Below, piece by piece: positions 26,642-35,710 of a stretch of DNA of 64,000 nucleotides. This DNA comes from Chloroflexota bacterium. GTDB taxonomy: Bacteria > Chloroflexota > Anaerolineae > JAAYZQ01. Within the stretch, counting starts at the first letter, position 1, and each line of letters starts with the position of its first letter. The notes beneath the pieces were generated by a model, which had not been told where the DNA came from, did not search any database, and saw only the letters and a program-made list of their open reading frames with translations. Position numbers and translations under genes: made by a program. Where the stretch lies: the NCBI GenBank assembly GCA_018606645.1, contig JAGVRI010000011.1, forward strand, positions 31,345 to 95,344, written 5' to 3'.

Positions 26642-28642
26642 TTACGGCTTCAGGTCAATCGGGCCCAAAAGCAAGGCGCTAGCAATTGGGCTGCCCGAGG
26701 CGTCTATTAGGGGAAGATCGACCATCGCCGGATATTGATACTGAATTACCTGCAACCAATAGGACCGCCCTTCACCACGGTCCTTGGGAATGTTTATGTC
26801 AAATTTATTGATGGTACGATCTCCCTTGCGCCGAGAAGCGTGCGGATAACCGACCGCGTCCTGCTGGCCGATTAGCTGCCCGCGATCGTCCAGGAGGCGA
26901 ACCGAAAAATGGGTCTCCCTCTCATCCAGCCAAAGCACCTGCCACAACAACCAGACCGTCACCTGGTCATCTGAAGCGGTTCCTCGCTCGACCTGATACC
27001 CCTGGACTTCAATGCCATTTTGAAACAGACGCGGACCAGCTACGGTCTGGAACAGTTCATCAGGACAGGAGCCATCGAGCAAGGCCAGGCGATATGTCTC
27101 CTTTGGTTCCAGGGAATAAAGTGGCACGGATTGAGCATACCACCGGACCGCTGCTCCAGCCTGAGGCGTCAGCAGAATGGCAGCCCGTTTCATGGGGAAC
27201 ACCACCGCGGTCGGACCGTCCACAAATCGATATACAGTCCGACCCCGTAGCAACACATCGAAAATGGCTGCAGTTTCATGAACCACGGGAGAATCCCCCT
27301 CGCCCACCACTAATAGTTCAGAGGCATTCGCCTCAGCCGCCAAATCTAATGCCCGCCTCGTGATTCCGAGATAGCGACCCAACGGCGTACCAAATCCGCC
27401 CGGCGTATCATGCAGTGCCACGAATTGTGCCATGATGACCAGAGCCGCCACCTGGCCGATCGCCAGCAACACCAGTATCAAATAGCTTCCGGCGCTCAAG
27501 ACGCGACCCCAGGCACCCCCGGTCACCCCCCTGCTCTGCCGCCATGATTGTGCCCGACCGACCAGGTCTTGTACTGCACGACCCACGACCAGGTAAGCAG
27601 CGGGTACTACCAGGACAAAGAAATGGAGATGAAGATCCAGACTATGGCGAAGGTTAAACAAGATTGGAGCCAATAGCCAGGAAAGAAGCACCGCATCGAC
27701 GCGAGCAGTTCGTTGTCGAGTTATGTCAAGACTCCCCCACCATCTTGAGAGCCGCACCAGGAGCCACAGACTGGAAGCCGCCACCAGCCATCCGACCAGG
27801 TTAAACACCGGTTCCAATTGCGGAATGAAGGTCAAAAAAGAAAGGTCTGCACCGGCCAGAGCATGGATATTCCGGCCGGTGACCACGTCCCAGAACAGAA
27901 GCAGTGCCGAAAGATCCCAGGTGGGCGGAGGCAAGGCCTGAAGGGCACGAAGTGCCGGCCAACCGGCCTGAAACTGATAGAAGAGGAAGGGCAATGCACT
28001 CAGCACCGCCAGACCCATCCCCATCAAGACCGTTGTTGCTTTGACCTGTCGCCGGAACACAAGCAGCCACAGGACCCAGGCAGGAGCGAGTGCAATCGCT
28101 GACGGATGGATCTGGACCAGCAACCCGTAGGTCAAGCAAGCGCAGGCCATGGCCCAGGGCCGTTTCTGGATCAAGGCACCAATGACACAACCGACACAGG
28201 CCAGAACCAGCGGAGGGATAAACACCACCTGCCAGATCTTGCGGCTGAAAGCAACAGCCCACGGACTGACCGCAAACAATAAAGCGGTCCACAAGGTTGC
28301 CTGTGTTCCCCCTCCAGGCCAGCGTTTGGCGAACCACCCAGTCAAGACCACGCCAAGCAGGCTTATCAGCCCCCCGTACAGGGTCGCTGGGATGGGATTG
28401 GTCGTGAACAGAAACGCAGGGATGTAGAGGTAAACGCTCAGCGGCGAATGGTCAAAGCCCGCCGATGAGGGCACGCCAATAAGAGGCAAGCAGCCTTCTC
28501 GGGTCCATTCCAGGGCCAGAGCCTCCAGACGAGCTTCGCTGAACTTGAACTCGGTCAAAGTCGGCCAGCCAAGGCGAAGCACTGCCGCGAGCAGGAAGAT
28601 ACAGCCGGCCAGACACGCTTCCCAAGCGTACGAGCGTTTCAT
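26642..28642 (-). CDS. GT39/ArnT-like membrane glycosyltransferase
   Basis: 666 residues. At least ten hydrophobic segments fill the first 430 residues. The first loop contains 'KFSEARLEALALEWTREG', in the position of the acidic catalytic loop of PMT/ArnT-type GT-C enzymes that use polyprenyl-phosphate sugars, and 'GFDHSPLSVYLY' follows. The C-terminal 230 residues form a soluble strand-rich domain ('RLLDDRGQLIGQQD'). Last gene of the minus-strand operon that begins at 32751. Donor and acceptor unknown. Confidence 0.75.
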   Translation of the reverse strand: MKRSYAWEACLAGCIFLLAAVLRLGWPTLTEFKFSEARLEALALEWTREGCLPLIGVPSSAGFDHSPLSVYLYIPAFLFTTNPIPATLYGGLISLLGVVLTGWFAKRWPGGGTQATLWTALLFAVSPWAVAFSRKIWQVVFIPPLVLACVGCVIGALIQKRPWAMACACLTYGLLVQIHPSAIALAPAWVLWLLVFRRQVKATTVLMGMGLAVLSALPFLFYQFQAGWPALRALQALPPPTWDLSALLLFWDVVTGRNIHALAGADLSFLTFIPQLEPVFNLVGWLVAASSLWLLVRLSRWWGSLDITRQRTARVDAVLLSWLLAPILFNLRHSLDLHLHFFVLVVPAAYLVVGRAVQDLVGRAQSWRQSRGVTGGAWGRVLSAGSYLILVLLAIGQVAALVIMAQFVALHDTPGGFGTPLGRYLGITRRALDLAAEANASELLVVGEGDSPVVHETAAIFDVLLRGRTVYRFVDGPTAVVFPMKRAAILLTPQAGAAVRWYAQSVPLYSLEPKETYRLALLDGSCPDELFQTVAGPRLFQNGIEVQGYQVERGTASDDQVTVWLLWQVLWLDERETHFSVRLLDDRGQLIGQQDAVGYPHASRRKGDRTINKFDINIPKDRGEGRSYWLQVIQYQYPAMVDLPLIDASGSPIASALLLGPIDLKP

Positions 28643-28650
28643 CGCTGACT

Positions 28651-29340
28651 CTAGAATTTCCTGAGTCGACTAGGTGTGACCGACTGCGCCACAAAACAGA
28701 CAAGAGCAGAGACCACGAGACCAGCAATGCAGAGGAAGAACCCCCAACCTGCCGATGGTGGCCGGCCATACACCAGATCGATGGCAGGCTTGACCGACCA
28801 AAATTGCCATGTGGACAGTCCACCAACGGCCAGGGATAGTATTCCACTGAGCCAGACCATGAACCAGGTCGATCTTCGGCTCCATAACCAGGAAGTCGCC
28901 AGAAGGAGCCAAGCAGCCAACAAGGCAACCGTTTGGAGACGGAACTCTGCCGTCAAGAGGCTCGACGGCGACCAGGCTGGTGGTAGAAGCTGAAGGCTCA
29001 TCAGCACCGCCAAGACGTACGCCCCAAGTCGAAGGGGCCATGGATACTCCAACCAAGGGGTTGGAGCCAATATCGCCACACTTACCACCACTGCCAGCGG
29101 AGGCAGGTAGAACAGGAAGCGGGTCACCCGCAACGTACCGTCCACGACCTGGGGCAGGAATTTGACAAACTCGCCCATGTCAACCCCGGTGAGCGTCAAG
29201 GCCGCCGTTGGATGCGCGATCCAGGGACCATAATAGCCGACCGCGATCATGGCCCATGCCAGGGGGAGTACCCGTTGCGCGAAACGCAAGCGACCGGATC
29301 CTCTGGGAATACGGTCCCATCCCCTCAGGTCAGCCTGCAC
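28651..29340 (-). CDS. Unrecognised polytopic membrane protein
   Basis: 229 residues with about six hydrophobic segments and no soluble domain. I recognise no family motif. The predicted start is GTG at 29340, overlapping the AAA-ATPase stop by 11 nt; ATG at codon 31 is an alternative. It sits 8 nt before the GT39-like gene. Its position suggests a partner of that enzyme, but nothing in the sequence proves this. Confidence 0.6.
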   Translation of the reverse strand: MQADLRGWDRIPRGSGRLRFAQRVLPLAWAMIAVGYYGPWIAHPTAALTLTGVDMGEFVKFLPQVVDGTLRVTRFLFYLPPLAVVVSVAILAPTPWLEYPWPLRLGAYVLAVLMSLQLLPPAWSPSSLLTAEFRLQTVALLAAWLLLATSWLWSRRSTWFMVWLSGILSLAVGGLSTWQFWSVKPAIDLVYGRPPSAGWGFFLCIAGLVVSALVCFVAQSVTPSRLRKF

Positions 29341-30499
29341 TTTCTCGCTCGCTTTCTACCGGTGATTGGAGAGCCTGCTGGCACGCAGCCCTGATCTCAT
29401 CATCTTCGATCCGTGCCTCTTCCACATAGTGATGAATGAACTGGCTGCGCCGCTGGCGCAGAGCCAGCGGGGCAACGGCCATCACATCGTCAACCGTAGC
29501 CTCCCGGCGATTATCGGCAGCGGCATGGGCCCGGGCGGCCTCCAGAACTGTAATTTCAGCGCGAAGGCTGGAGATCTTGAGCTGCTGGACCGTGCGCAAA
29601 GCCAATTGTTCAGCGGCGGGCGTCAACTCTACCTCGGGGAGCATCTCCCGGGCTCGGGCGATCTCATCACTGAAGGCCTGTGTATCCTGAGCAAAAGCTG
29701 CGATCAATCGGTGAGGGTGTTCACGGAATGCCCGCACGCGCCGGTAGCTCTCAAGACGGTCCTGCGGATCGCGCAATCCATCCACCACCACCCGCAACCC
29801 AAACCGATCCTGGATCTGGGGGCGCAATAGCCCCTCCTCAGGGTTCATGGAACCCACCAACACGAACTCGGACGGATAGGTAGCGATCATCGGACCTCGC
29901 CTCACCGTCACTCGCCCCTGGGCAGCCGCATCCAGGATTGCATCCACAATGGCATTGTCCAGCAGATTGACTTCGTCAATATAGAGCACGTTGCGATGGG
30001 CATAGGACAGGATTCCCCGCTCAAGTCGGACCTTCTGTTGTTCGATGGCCACTCGTTCATTGATGCCGCCAACGACATCCTCCAGCCGCGCGTTCAGTGG
30101 AAGCTCGATCAGTCGCATCCGCTCCAGTCGGGTGAGCGGCTCCCCACGGCCCATTTTTACCGCACAGTCGGGGCAAATTGCATCTATGCCCCACGTTTCG
30201 GCTGCTTCTTCTTCGCAGCCGTATGGACACAGACTGCGCCGTACGGGTGGCATCAGGTCCACCAACCCGCGCACCGCAGTGGTCTTGCCTGTACCTCGCG
30301 GGCCAACCAGCAAAACGCCACCGACCGCTGGGTTGAGGACGGCGAGCACCAGGGCTAGCTTCATCTCGACCTGCCCAACAATGGCCAGGAAAGGAAAATG
30401 GAGCACTTCACCGCTCACCCGTTCCGGCTTGGCAGTGCTTTTCAGAATTGTCGCGGCCGAGTGCTGCTTGAGAATCTCAAGGAGTAGCGACTTGGGCAT
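29330..30499 (-). CDS. BchI/ChlI-like AAA+ ATPase
   Basis: 389 residues, close in pattern to magnesium-chelatase subunit I. Walker A is 'GPRGTGKTT'. A Cys-rich insert 'CPYGCEE..AICPDC' could bind a metal. It also shows 'ELPLNARLEDVVGGI', Walker B 'VLYIDEVNLLD', sensor 1 'LVGSMNPEEG' and arginine finger/sensor 'RPQIQDRFGL'. BchI works with BchD/BchH in chelatases; none is present here, so a MoxR/chelatase-like assembly role is possible. The start at 30499 is chosen from GGGAGGAACCG upstream. It overlaps the preceding GT39-like gene by 23 nt. Confidence 0.85.
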   Translation of the reverse strand: MPKSLLLEILKQHSAATILKSTAKPERVSGEVLHFPFLAIVGQVEMKLALVLAVLNPAVGGVLLVGPRGTGKTTAVRGLVDLMPPVRRSLCPYGCEEEAAETWGIDAICPDCAVKMGRGEPLTRLERMRLIELPLNARLEDVVGGINERVAIEQQKVRLERGILSYAHRNVLYIDEVNLLDNAIVDAILDAAAQGRVTVRRGPMIATYPSEFVLVGSMNPEEGLLRPQIQDRFGLRVVVDGLRDPQDRLESYRRVRAFREHPHRLIAAFAQDTQAFSDEIARAREMLPEVELTPAAEQLALRTVQQLKISSLRAEITVLEAARAHAAADNRREATVDDVMAVAPLALRQRRSQFIHHYVEEARIEDDEIRAACQQALQSPVESERESAG

Positions 30500-32117
30500 C
30501 GGTTCCTCCCTTGAGCACCTGATAAATACGGACTGGAGCAAAATGATAGACGGCAACGGTCGGGTAACCAGCCACGACCAAACCTGGCGGATTACGAACA
30601 AACTCGGCTATCAAGCGGCTCCCAGAAGTCAACTCATCATAGATGGCCAGTCTGCCGGCATAAACCTGCGGCTGTCGGCGCAGCACTTCCCATACTCCAT
30701 CACTGATGATCAAATAATCAAAGCCCTGCTGTTGATACCATGCCAAACCGTGATCGGTGATCCGAATGACGTCGGTCACATCATACCGGTCATAGTCAAA
30801 GGGGATCGAATAGTGCTCGATCGCGATCTTGCTCCCAGGTGCGATATGGCTCTCCACCCAATCACCGGCGATCTGTCGGTGGTCCGTCTGGGTCAACAAA
30901 AAATCAAACGAGACCGCGGCCGCCAGAGATGGGGCAACACACAGCAAAAGTCCCCCTACGGTCAGGCCGAGGGCGAGACCGGTACGCTTGAGATGAGATG
31001 AGACCCACCCCGCACCGGTATCCAGCAGCCAGCCTCCCCCCAGAGCCAGGAAAGGCAACAAAGGCACCATGTTTCGTTCGAAACGAACGACGAACCGGGC
31101 GACCATCCAGTAGTAGATTACCGGGAACACAGCCAGAAGCAGTCCCTTCCGCCACTGCCTGAGGCTCAATCCAATCAGTCCGGCGGTGCCTGAGCAAGTC
31201 CACACGACGTCTGCTGAAGAGAGAAACACCCCAGGGTACCATCGCCAGTTGCCCGTTCCCTCAAAGCCAGGTTGCTGGGTCCCGTAATGGTGCAGGACCG
31301 TAGCCAGACCGTTAAGAAAATCGGGCAGGGAAGCCAAAGCAAACGGGTTACCTCCCACGAATCCGGCCAGGAACCCGGCTATCATGCGCAGTAACCGGCC
31401 GTCCACCCAGCCCCATTCACCCCACGGGGTAACCAGAGCATGGGCCAGCAAAGGGATGATGAATACAGTGGCTCCATTATACTTGGTCGCTCCGGCCAGG
31501 CCAGCGCTCAATCCTGCCCAGAACCACCAGCCAGGTCGAGGGCGGCTCGTCATCAGAGCACTAAAGAGCAGCGCGAGCGAAATCCAGAAGGTCAGGGCAA
31601 CATCAAAGGTCACATAATGAGAATGAATGACATGGAGATAGCAACTGCCTAGAAGCGCCGCAGCCAGGAGCCCTGTCCGTCGTCCATACAGCTCCCGCCC
31701 AACGAAATAGACGATCAGGACGGTCAGGGTCCCAAAACAGGCGGTCAGCAAACGACCGACATGATAATACTGCGGCAACGGAAAGGGCATGATTGCCTGC
31801 CATAGCCCTTTGCTCGCCCCCCACAAAAAGTACGCAGCATAAGTGATAGCCTGCAAATAGGCATAAAACGGCGGGTAATTGAACCGGTGCAGATTCCAAT
31901 CACCTGTCCAAAGGATCGCCGCTGCTCGCTCCACCAGGGCGTGCTCGTCAGGATGATACCGGGTGTACTCGGGCAGGCCAAAGCGGATCCCCCATGTGCG
32001 TAGACCAAAAGAGAGGAGCAGGATAGAGAAGAGAAGCCAGCCTGACGGCATCGGCCTTTTCAGGACCCGGATCACCAAAGGTTTCTTATCAGAAAGGCGG
32101 TCATTAATGGCGGGCAT
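30477..32117 (-). CDS. GT39/PMT-like membrane glycosyltransferase
   Basis: About 546 residues with ten or more hydrophobic segments. The catalytic-type loop is 'YTRYHPDEHALVERAAAIL' after TM1, with the acidic DE pair of GT39 enzymes; 'FNYPPFYAYLQAI' and 'GATKYNGATVFIIPLLAHAL' are also typical. The C-terminal 110 residues form a soluble part ('DYLIISDGVWEVL'). ATG 32117 overlaps the previous gene by 14 nt; its ribosome site is weak, as in coupled genes. It probably glycosylates a lipid or protein at the cell surface. Confidence 0.8.
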   Translation of the reverse strand: MPAINDRLSDKKPLVIRVLKRPMPSGWLLFSILLLSFGLRTWGIRFGLPEYTRYHPDEHALVERAAAILWTGDWNLHRFNYPPFYAYLQAITYAAYFLWGASKGLWQAIMPFPLPQYYHVGRLLTACFGTLTVLIVYFVGRELYGRRTGLLAAALLGSCYLHVIHSHYVTFDVALTFWISLALLFSALMTSRPRPGWWFWAGLSAGLAGATKYNGATVFIIPLLAHALVTPWGEWGWVDGRLLRMIAGFLAGFVGGNPFALASLPDFLNGLATVLHHYGTQQPGFEGTGNWRWYPGVFLSSADVVWTCSGTAGLIGLSLRQWRKGLLLAVFPVIYYWMVARFVVRFERNMVPLLPFLALGGGWLLDTGAGWVSSHLKRTGLALGLTVGGLLLCVAPSLAAAVSFDFLLTQTDHRQIAGDWVESHIAPGSKIAIEHYSIPFDYDRYDVTDVIRITDHGLAWYQQQGFDYLIISDGVWEVLRRQPQVYAGRLAIYDELTSGSRLIAEFVRNPPGLVVAGYPTVAVYHFAPVRIYQVLKGGTDAQVATP

Positions 32118-32751
32118 GGTGAATTGGCCATGGCGGCAGACGGTTGATCGGATTGGAACACCAGACTGATCGGAGCAGGCGACGACCTGTGATCCAAATG
32201 CCAACCCCGAACAGCACCAAGGGGACGTAAGCACAGGCCAGGATCGGGATGTATGGCGATTCATCGAGCCGGTTGTGGGCCGGGTAAAGAGGGAAGTAGA
32301 CAACCGCTATCGAGGCACCCTCCTCCATTCCCCCTTCAGTCCACGGTGGAACGTGCTTCTGTTCCTGATGGACGGGAGCAGAGACAGGAAGGTGCTGACC
32401 ATCCATCGGATCGTGGCCCGTATTGATGGCGCCGAACCCCACCCCTACCCATTCGTTGGGTGACACCGTCACTGTCCGCGTGAACATTTGTCCGTCTCGT
32501 GTCATAAATTGATAGCGGATCAGATAGCGAAAGGTCAGTTCACCGGTTTGGGCATCACCCACTGGCTCGATCCAGGCATCGGTCACCCGGGCGGTGGTGC
32601 GCTCGCCCAATATCCACAGGGACAGATCCTTGGCCAGATACAGACCGGTCACAAGGAAGCAAGCTACGGCCACGAGGCACAACAGACCACCGACGAATAG
32701 ATTGACAAACCAACGCACTTTGGTGTCCAGTCGTCCACCGATGGCATCCAC
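32104..32751 (-). CDS. DUF3592-like membrane protein
   Basis: About 215 residues. TM1 (about residues 14-38) is followed by a strand-rich soluble loop ('ERTTARVTDAWIEP..FRYLIRYQFMTRDGQMFTRTVTV') ending in 'AVVYFPLYPAHNRL', and then TM2. This is the DUF3592 layout. GTG at 32751 is chosen because GAGGGG lies 6 nt upstream and the promoter's predicted start point is only about 35 nt before it; a frame extension to 32847 would begin upstream of the promoter. First gene of the five-gene operon. Function unknown. Confidence 0.65.
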   Translation of the reverse strand: MDAIGGRLDTKVRWFVNLFVGGLLCLVAVACFLVTGLYLAKDLSLWILGERTTARVTDAWIEPVGDAQTGELTFRYLIRYQFMTRDGQMFTRTVTVSPNEWVGVGFGAINTGHDPMDGQHLPVSAPVHQEQKHVPPWTEGGMEEGASIAVVYFPLYPAHNRLDESPYIPILACAYVPLVLFGVGIWITGRRLLRSVWCSNPINRLPPWPIHHARH

Positions 32752-32793
32752 CTCGGGCCCCTCAACGGTCAGACTTTTCTCTTCCTTGTCTCG

Positions 32794-32822
32794 ATTATAG
32801 CAAATTCTGGCAGTCATGCCAA
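32794..32822 (-). promoter_or_regulatory. Promoter for the DUF3592-GT39-BchI-like operon
   Basis: On the minus strand, TTGGCA (32817-32822), a 17-nt spacer and a perfect TATAAT (32794-32799). It lies just beyond the stop of the upstream dehydrogenase gene. Confidence 0.7.
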
Positions 32823-32849
32823 GAAGTTCGTCTCCACCATGCCCCAAAT

Positions 32850-34133
32850 TCAGGAGGCTCTACCTGGCAACGTTCTAACCCGCGTGAGATCGCCAAGTTG
32901 GGCCGCCTCCAACACCGGTCGCATATACTCGTCGACCATTTCAGTCGTCAGCGGGATGGGCATGTTCTCCAGCTTCATTCGCAGTTGTGGATCCTTGGCC
33001 GCAGTCAGGGCTCGTTCGATGTGGGCTTGAGAAAACCCTTCGATCTCGGACAGTCGGGTCGGAAAGCCGATGCGTCGGGCAAATTCGAGCATGGCCTCGG
33101 CCACGATCAGACCTAGATCACGACCGGTGTGTTTCCCCAGATCGGCGGTGATGAGACCGGCTTCTTGATAGATACGACCCACGACGCGAAGGGGATCCTC
33201 AATTGCTGGCGCGAACAACACAGTATAGTAGGGGTTCATTATCGCACATGCCCGACCATGGCTCAAGACATCGACTAGCGAAAAGCTGGTCAGATGACCG
33301 CCGTTAGTCCCGCCGAGCATGATACAATAGCCTCCCAGATCGGTGGCCAGGCACAAGGCTTCACGAGCAGACGCATCGGTGGGATTTTTCAGGACCCGCG
33401 GCAGGTAGTGCACAATCAGACGAATTCCCAGGCAGGAGATTTCTTGAATCCTGGCATAACCTGGCTTGCCGACTGCCCCGTACAGCACCTCCAGGCAATG
33501 GGAAAAGCCATCCAGTGCCCCGTCGGCAGTGAGCGCTGGTGGTTGGCTGTAGGTCACCCGGTAGTCAAATAGGGAGCGTGGCGGCACAATCGCCTCATCC
33601 ACGATTAGCTTTTTCTGTCCAGTGGACAGATCGGTGATATTCGCATACTTGGTCAGATGGGCCGCAGAACTGGCGACGGTTTGAATGGCCAGGTGAGGGA
33701 TCAGGTCCGTCCCCGTATCACGGATTGCCTGGCTGACCAAACCTGTACCGAAATAGGCTTCGATGTCTCCCCCTAATTGGTACAGAACGATGGCGGCCTT
33801 GGTGACATCCAGGGTACTTCCGCCGCCAAAGCTCAAGATCAGATCGGGAGACAGGCTTTGCATCTCATCGACGATCCGAAACAAATCCTCGCGCGGTGCG
33901 TTCGGACGGGCTCCCTTGATCTCCCCGATGAGGGCCAACCCTGCTTCGGCCAGCGACCTCCGCAGGATGTCCACATAGTCGTTACTGCCGGGAAAGGTAC
34001 CGCGTACCAGAGCCGGCCGTCGCCCCAAACTCGCTGCGATGCGACCAGCGGCAGGAAGGACCCCGCTTCCGTACAGGTAGGTATCGCCCTTGAACTCCCC
34101 CAACCATCTGCGCGCCTGTTCTGCGTCCGTCAT
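32850..34133 (-). CDS. Iron-containing alcohol dehydrogenase family protein
   Basis: 427 residues. The NAD(P)-binding loop is 'SFGGGSTLDVTKA'. Metal-ligand regions are the Asp in 'HLAIQTVASSA..TKYANITD', 'DGALDGFSHCLE' and 'SLVDVLSHGRACAIMNPYY'. The group III Fe-ADH superfamily includes alcohol dehydrogenases, glycerol dehydrogenase and glycerol-1-phosphate dehydrogenase; the substrate cannot be told. The start is ATG at 34133 with GGGAGGGTGG upstream. It stands alone with its own promoter and is divergent from arsR. Confidence 0.85.
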   Translation of the reverse strand: MTDAEQARRWLGEFKGDTYLYGSGVLPAAGRIAASLGRRPALVRGTFPGSNDYVDILRRSLAEAGLALIGEIKGARPNAPREDLFRIVDEMQSLSPDLILSFGGGSTLDVTKAAIVLYQLGGDIEAYFGTGLVSQAIRDTGTDLIPHLAIQTVASSAAHLTKYANITDLSTGQKKLIVDEAIVPPRSLFDYRVTYSQPPALTADGALDGFSHCLEVLYGAVGKPGYARIQEISCLGIRLIVHYLPRVLKNPTDASAREALCLATDLGGYCIMLGGTNGGHLTSFSLVDVLSHGRACAIMNPYYTVLFAPAIEDPLRVVGRIYQEAGLITADLGKHTGRDLGLIVAEAMLEFARRIGFPTRLSEIEGFSQAHIERALTAAKDPQLRMKLENMPIPLTTEMVDEYMRPVLEAAQLGDLTRVRTLPGRAS

Positions 34134-34170
34134 GGCTGTCCACCCTCCCTAGATCATTGCCTCCAGTCCT

Positions 34171-34199
34171 ATAGTACCCCAGTTTCGTCGGGCTGTCAA
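34171..34199 (-). promoter_or_regulatory. Promoter for the Fe-type dehydrogenase
   Basis: On the minus strand, a perfect TTGACA (34194-34199), a 17-nt spacer and TACTAT (34171-34176). The predicted start point is about 30 nt before the ATG. Confidence 0.7.
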
Positions 34200-34343
34200 T
34201 CACGAAAGACCAATTCTGCCAGGCATCACACCATAGTTTGACACTTTGCCGGGTATATGATTATGGAAAGCCTAATTATGTTATGTCAATGTCACACGGA
34301 AAGAGGATTGTGTCCTAGCGCTTCGCAAGTGGCACCATGCGAC

Positions 34344-34372
34344 TTGACAGATCACCCGAGTTACGGTATTAT
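34344..34372 (+). promoter_or_regulatory. Promoter for arsR
   Basis: A perfect TTGACA (34344-34349), a 17-nt spacer and TATTAT (34367-34372), 40 nt before the ATG. An AT-rich operator-like sequence overlaps its -10 box. Confidence 0.7.
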
Positions 34373-34389
34373 ATTGATATATTGACAAT
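34371..34389 (+). promoter_or_regulatory. Candidate ArsR operator at arsR
   Basis: ATATTGATAT (34371-34380) followed directly by ATTGACAAT (34381-34389, itself an inverted repeat around one base). It covers the -10 box and the predicted start point, where an ArsR repressor would block transcription. The same 10-mer appears inverted upstream of arsM. Confidence 0.5.
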
Positions 34390-34412
34390 CGTCTATTAAT
34401 GGGCAGGCGATC

Positions 34413-34700
34413 ATGGCGGTTGATTGTGTGGAATTCTGCAAGGCAATGGCTGATGATACCCGGCAGAAGATACTGCTACTGCTGATGGATGGGGACAAGT
34501 GCGTGAGCGAGATTGCGGAAGCTTTTGATCTTTCTCAACCCACGGTATCCCACCACTTGAGCATCCTTAAGCAGTATCGATTGGTCACCAGTCACAGAAA
34601 GGGCAAGCTGGTCATCTATCACCTGAACCGCGAGAACCTTGTGGAGTGCTGTGGGCTGCTCATGGCCAAATTCGATGTTCAAAGTGTATGCGAAGGATAA
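34413..34700 (+). CDS. arsR: ArsR/SmtB-family metalloregulator
   Basis: A 95-residue winged-helix repressor that normally leaves DNA when arsenite (or another thiophilic metal) binds. The recognition region reads 'CVSEIAEAFDLSQPTVSHHLSILKQYRLV', and the Cys at the start of this helix is in the ELCV-type position of ArsR. Further Cys residues lie at the N-terminus ('DCVEFCKAM') and C-terminus ('VECCGLL'), giving other possible thiol sites. Start ATG 34413. Next to arsM, so arsenic sensing is likely; the exact metal is inferred. Confidence 0.85.
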   Translation: MAVDCVEFCKAMADDTRQKILLLLMDGDKCVSEIAEAFDLSQPTVSHHLSILKQYRLVTSHRKGKLVIYHLNRENLVECCGLLMAKFDVQSVCEG

Positions 34701-34736
34701 GACCCATTTGGACCAGGTAATATCTATCTCACCGAG

Positions 34737-34746
34737 ATATCAATAT
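34737..34746 (-). promoter_or_regulatory. Candidate ArsR operator at arsM
   Basis: ATATCAATAT is the exact reverse complement of the 10-mer at 34371-34380. It lies 18 nt before the arsM start, in the arsR-arsM gap, so ArsR may control arsM separately as well as through the arsR promoter. Confidence 0.45.
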
Positions 34747-34763
34747 CACAAAGGAGTAAAACA

Positions 34764-35672
34764 ATGGATCAGGAAGTAACGAGTGAGCAGATCAAAGAAG
34801 CGGTTCGTGATGCTTACGGGCAGATCGCCCGCCGTTTCATCGAAGAGCCGCAGGCCCCAAAGCAGAGCTGTTGCTGCTGTCCATCGACCGAGGTCAGTTG
34901 TTGCAGTCCGTCAACGGCGCCCACGGCCCAACCAGCAGCTTCTCGCCTCTATGCGGCAGAGGAGCTCTCCGATCTGCCGGAGAGCGTAACCGAGACCTCG
35001 CTGGGTTGTGGCAATCCGCTCGCCGTTGCCGGACTCCGGTCGGGCGAGGTAGTGCTGGATCTGGGGTCAGGTGGAGGCATTGACTGCTTTCTCGCCGCCA
35101 AGAAAGTTGGCCCCGAGGGACGTGTCATTGGCCTGGATATGACGCCCGAGATGATCGACCTGGCCCGGCGCAATGCTCAGGAGCTCGGTATGACGAATGT
35201 GGAGTTCCGTTTCGGCCAGATGGAAGATATCCCTTTGCCCGACGAGTCGGTGGATGTCATCATCTCCAACTGTGTGATCAATCTCTCCCCTGACAAAGAT
35301 GCCGTCTTTCGCGAAGCCTATCGCGTGCTCCGCCCTGGCGGCCGGATCTGTATTTCCGACATCGTGGTAGACGGTGATCTGCCTCAGTCCATCCGTCGCC
35401 GGCTGGATGCCTGGACGGCGTGCATCTCCGGAGCGATCGATGAGTCGGTCTATCTGGCCAAGATCCGGGCAGCGGGTTTTGAGCGCGTTGAGGTAGTTTC
35501 CCGCCAGAGAAACATCGTGGACGAGTCAATCGAGTGGGATGAATTGGGGACCGCTGGCGAGAGCGATGAGGACCAAGATGCCGAGCAGTACCAGGCCCAC
35601 TCTGGTCTTGGCCTCAGCGACTGGGCGAGCAGGGTGATGAGTATCAAGATCCTTGCCTACAAGCCGGCTTGA
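34764..35672 (+). CDS. arsM: Arsenite S-adenosylmethionine methyltransferase ArsM
   Basis: 302 residues. ArsM methylates As(III) with SAM, yielding methylated and volatile arsenicals. The SAM motif is 'VVLDLGSGGGIDCFLAA', and 'VIGLDMTPEMIDLARRNA' follows. The three Cys positions of the family are present: 'SLGCGNPLA', 'ISNCVINLSPDK' and 'WTACISGAI'. The N-terminal 50 residues hold a Cys-rich stretch ('SCCCCPSTEVSCC') that could bind arsenic before transfer. ATG 34764 follows AAAGGAG. Operon with arsR. Confidence 0.92.
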   Translation: MDQEVTSEQIKEAVRDAYGQIARRFIEEPQAPKQSCCCCPSTEVSCCSPSTAPTAQPAASRLYAAEELSDLPESVTETSLGCGNPLAVAGLRSGEVVLDLGSGGGIDCFLAAKKVGPEGRVIGLDMTPEMIDLARRNAQELGMTNVEFRFGQMEDIPLPDESVDVIISNCVINLSPDKDAVFREAYRVLRPGGRICISDIVVDGDLPQSIRRRLDAWTACISGAIDESVYLAKIRAAGFERVEVVSRQRNIVDESIEWDELGTAGESDEDQDAEQYQAHSGLGLSDWASRVMSIKILAYKPA

Positions 35673-35710
35673 GGGCATGATTTGAGTCCCTGACCTGCAA
35701 GGAGAGATGG

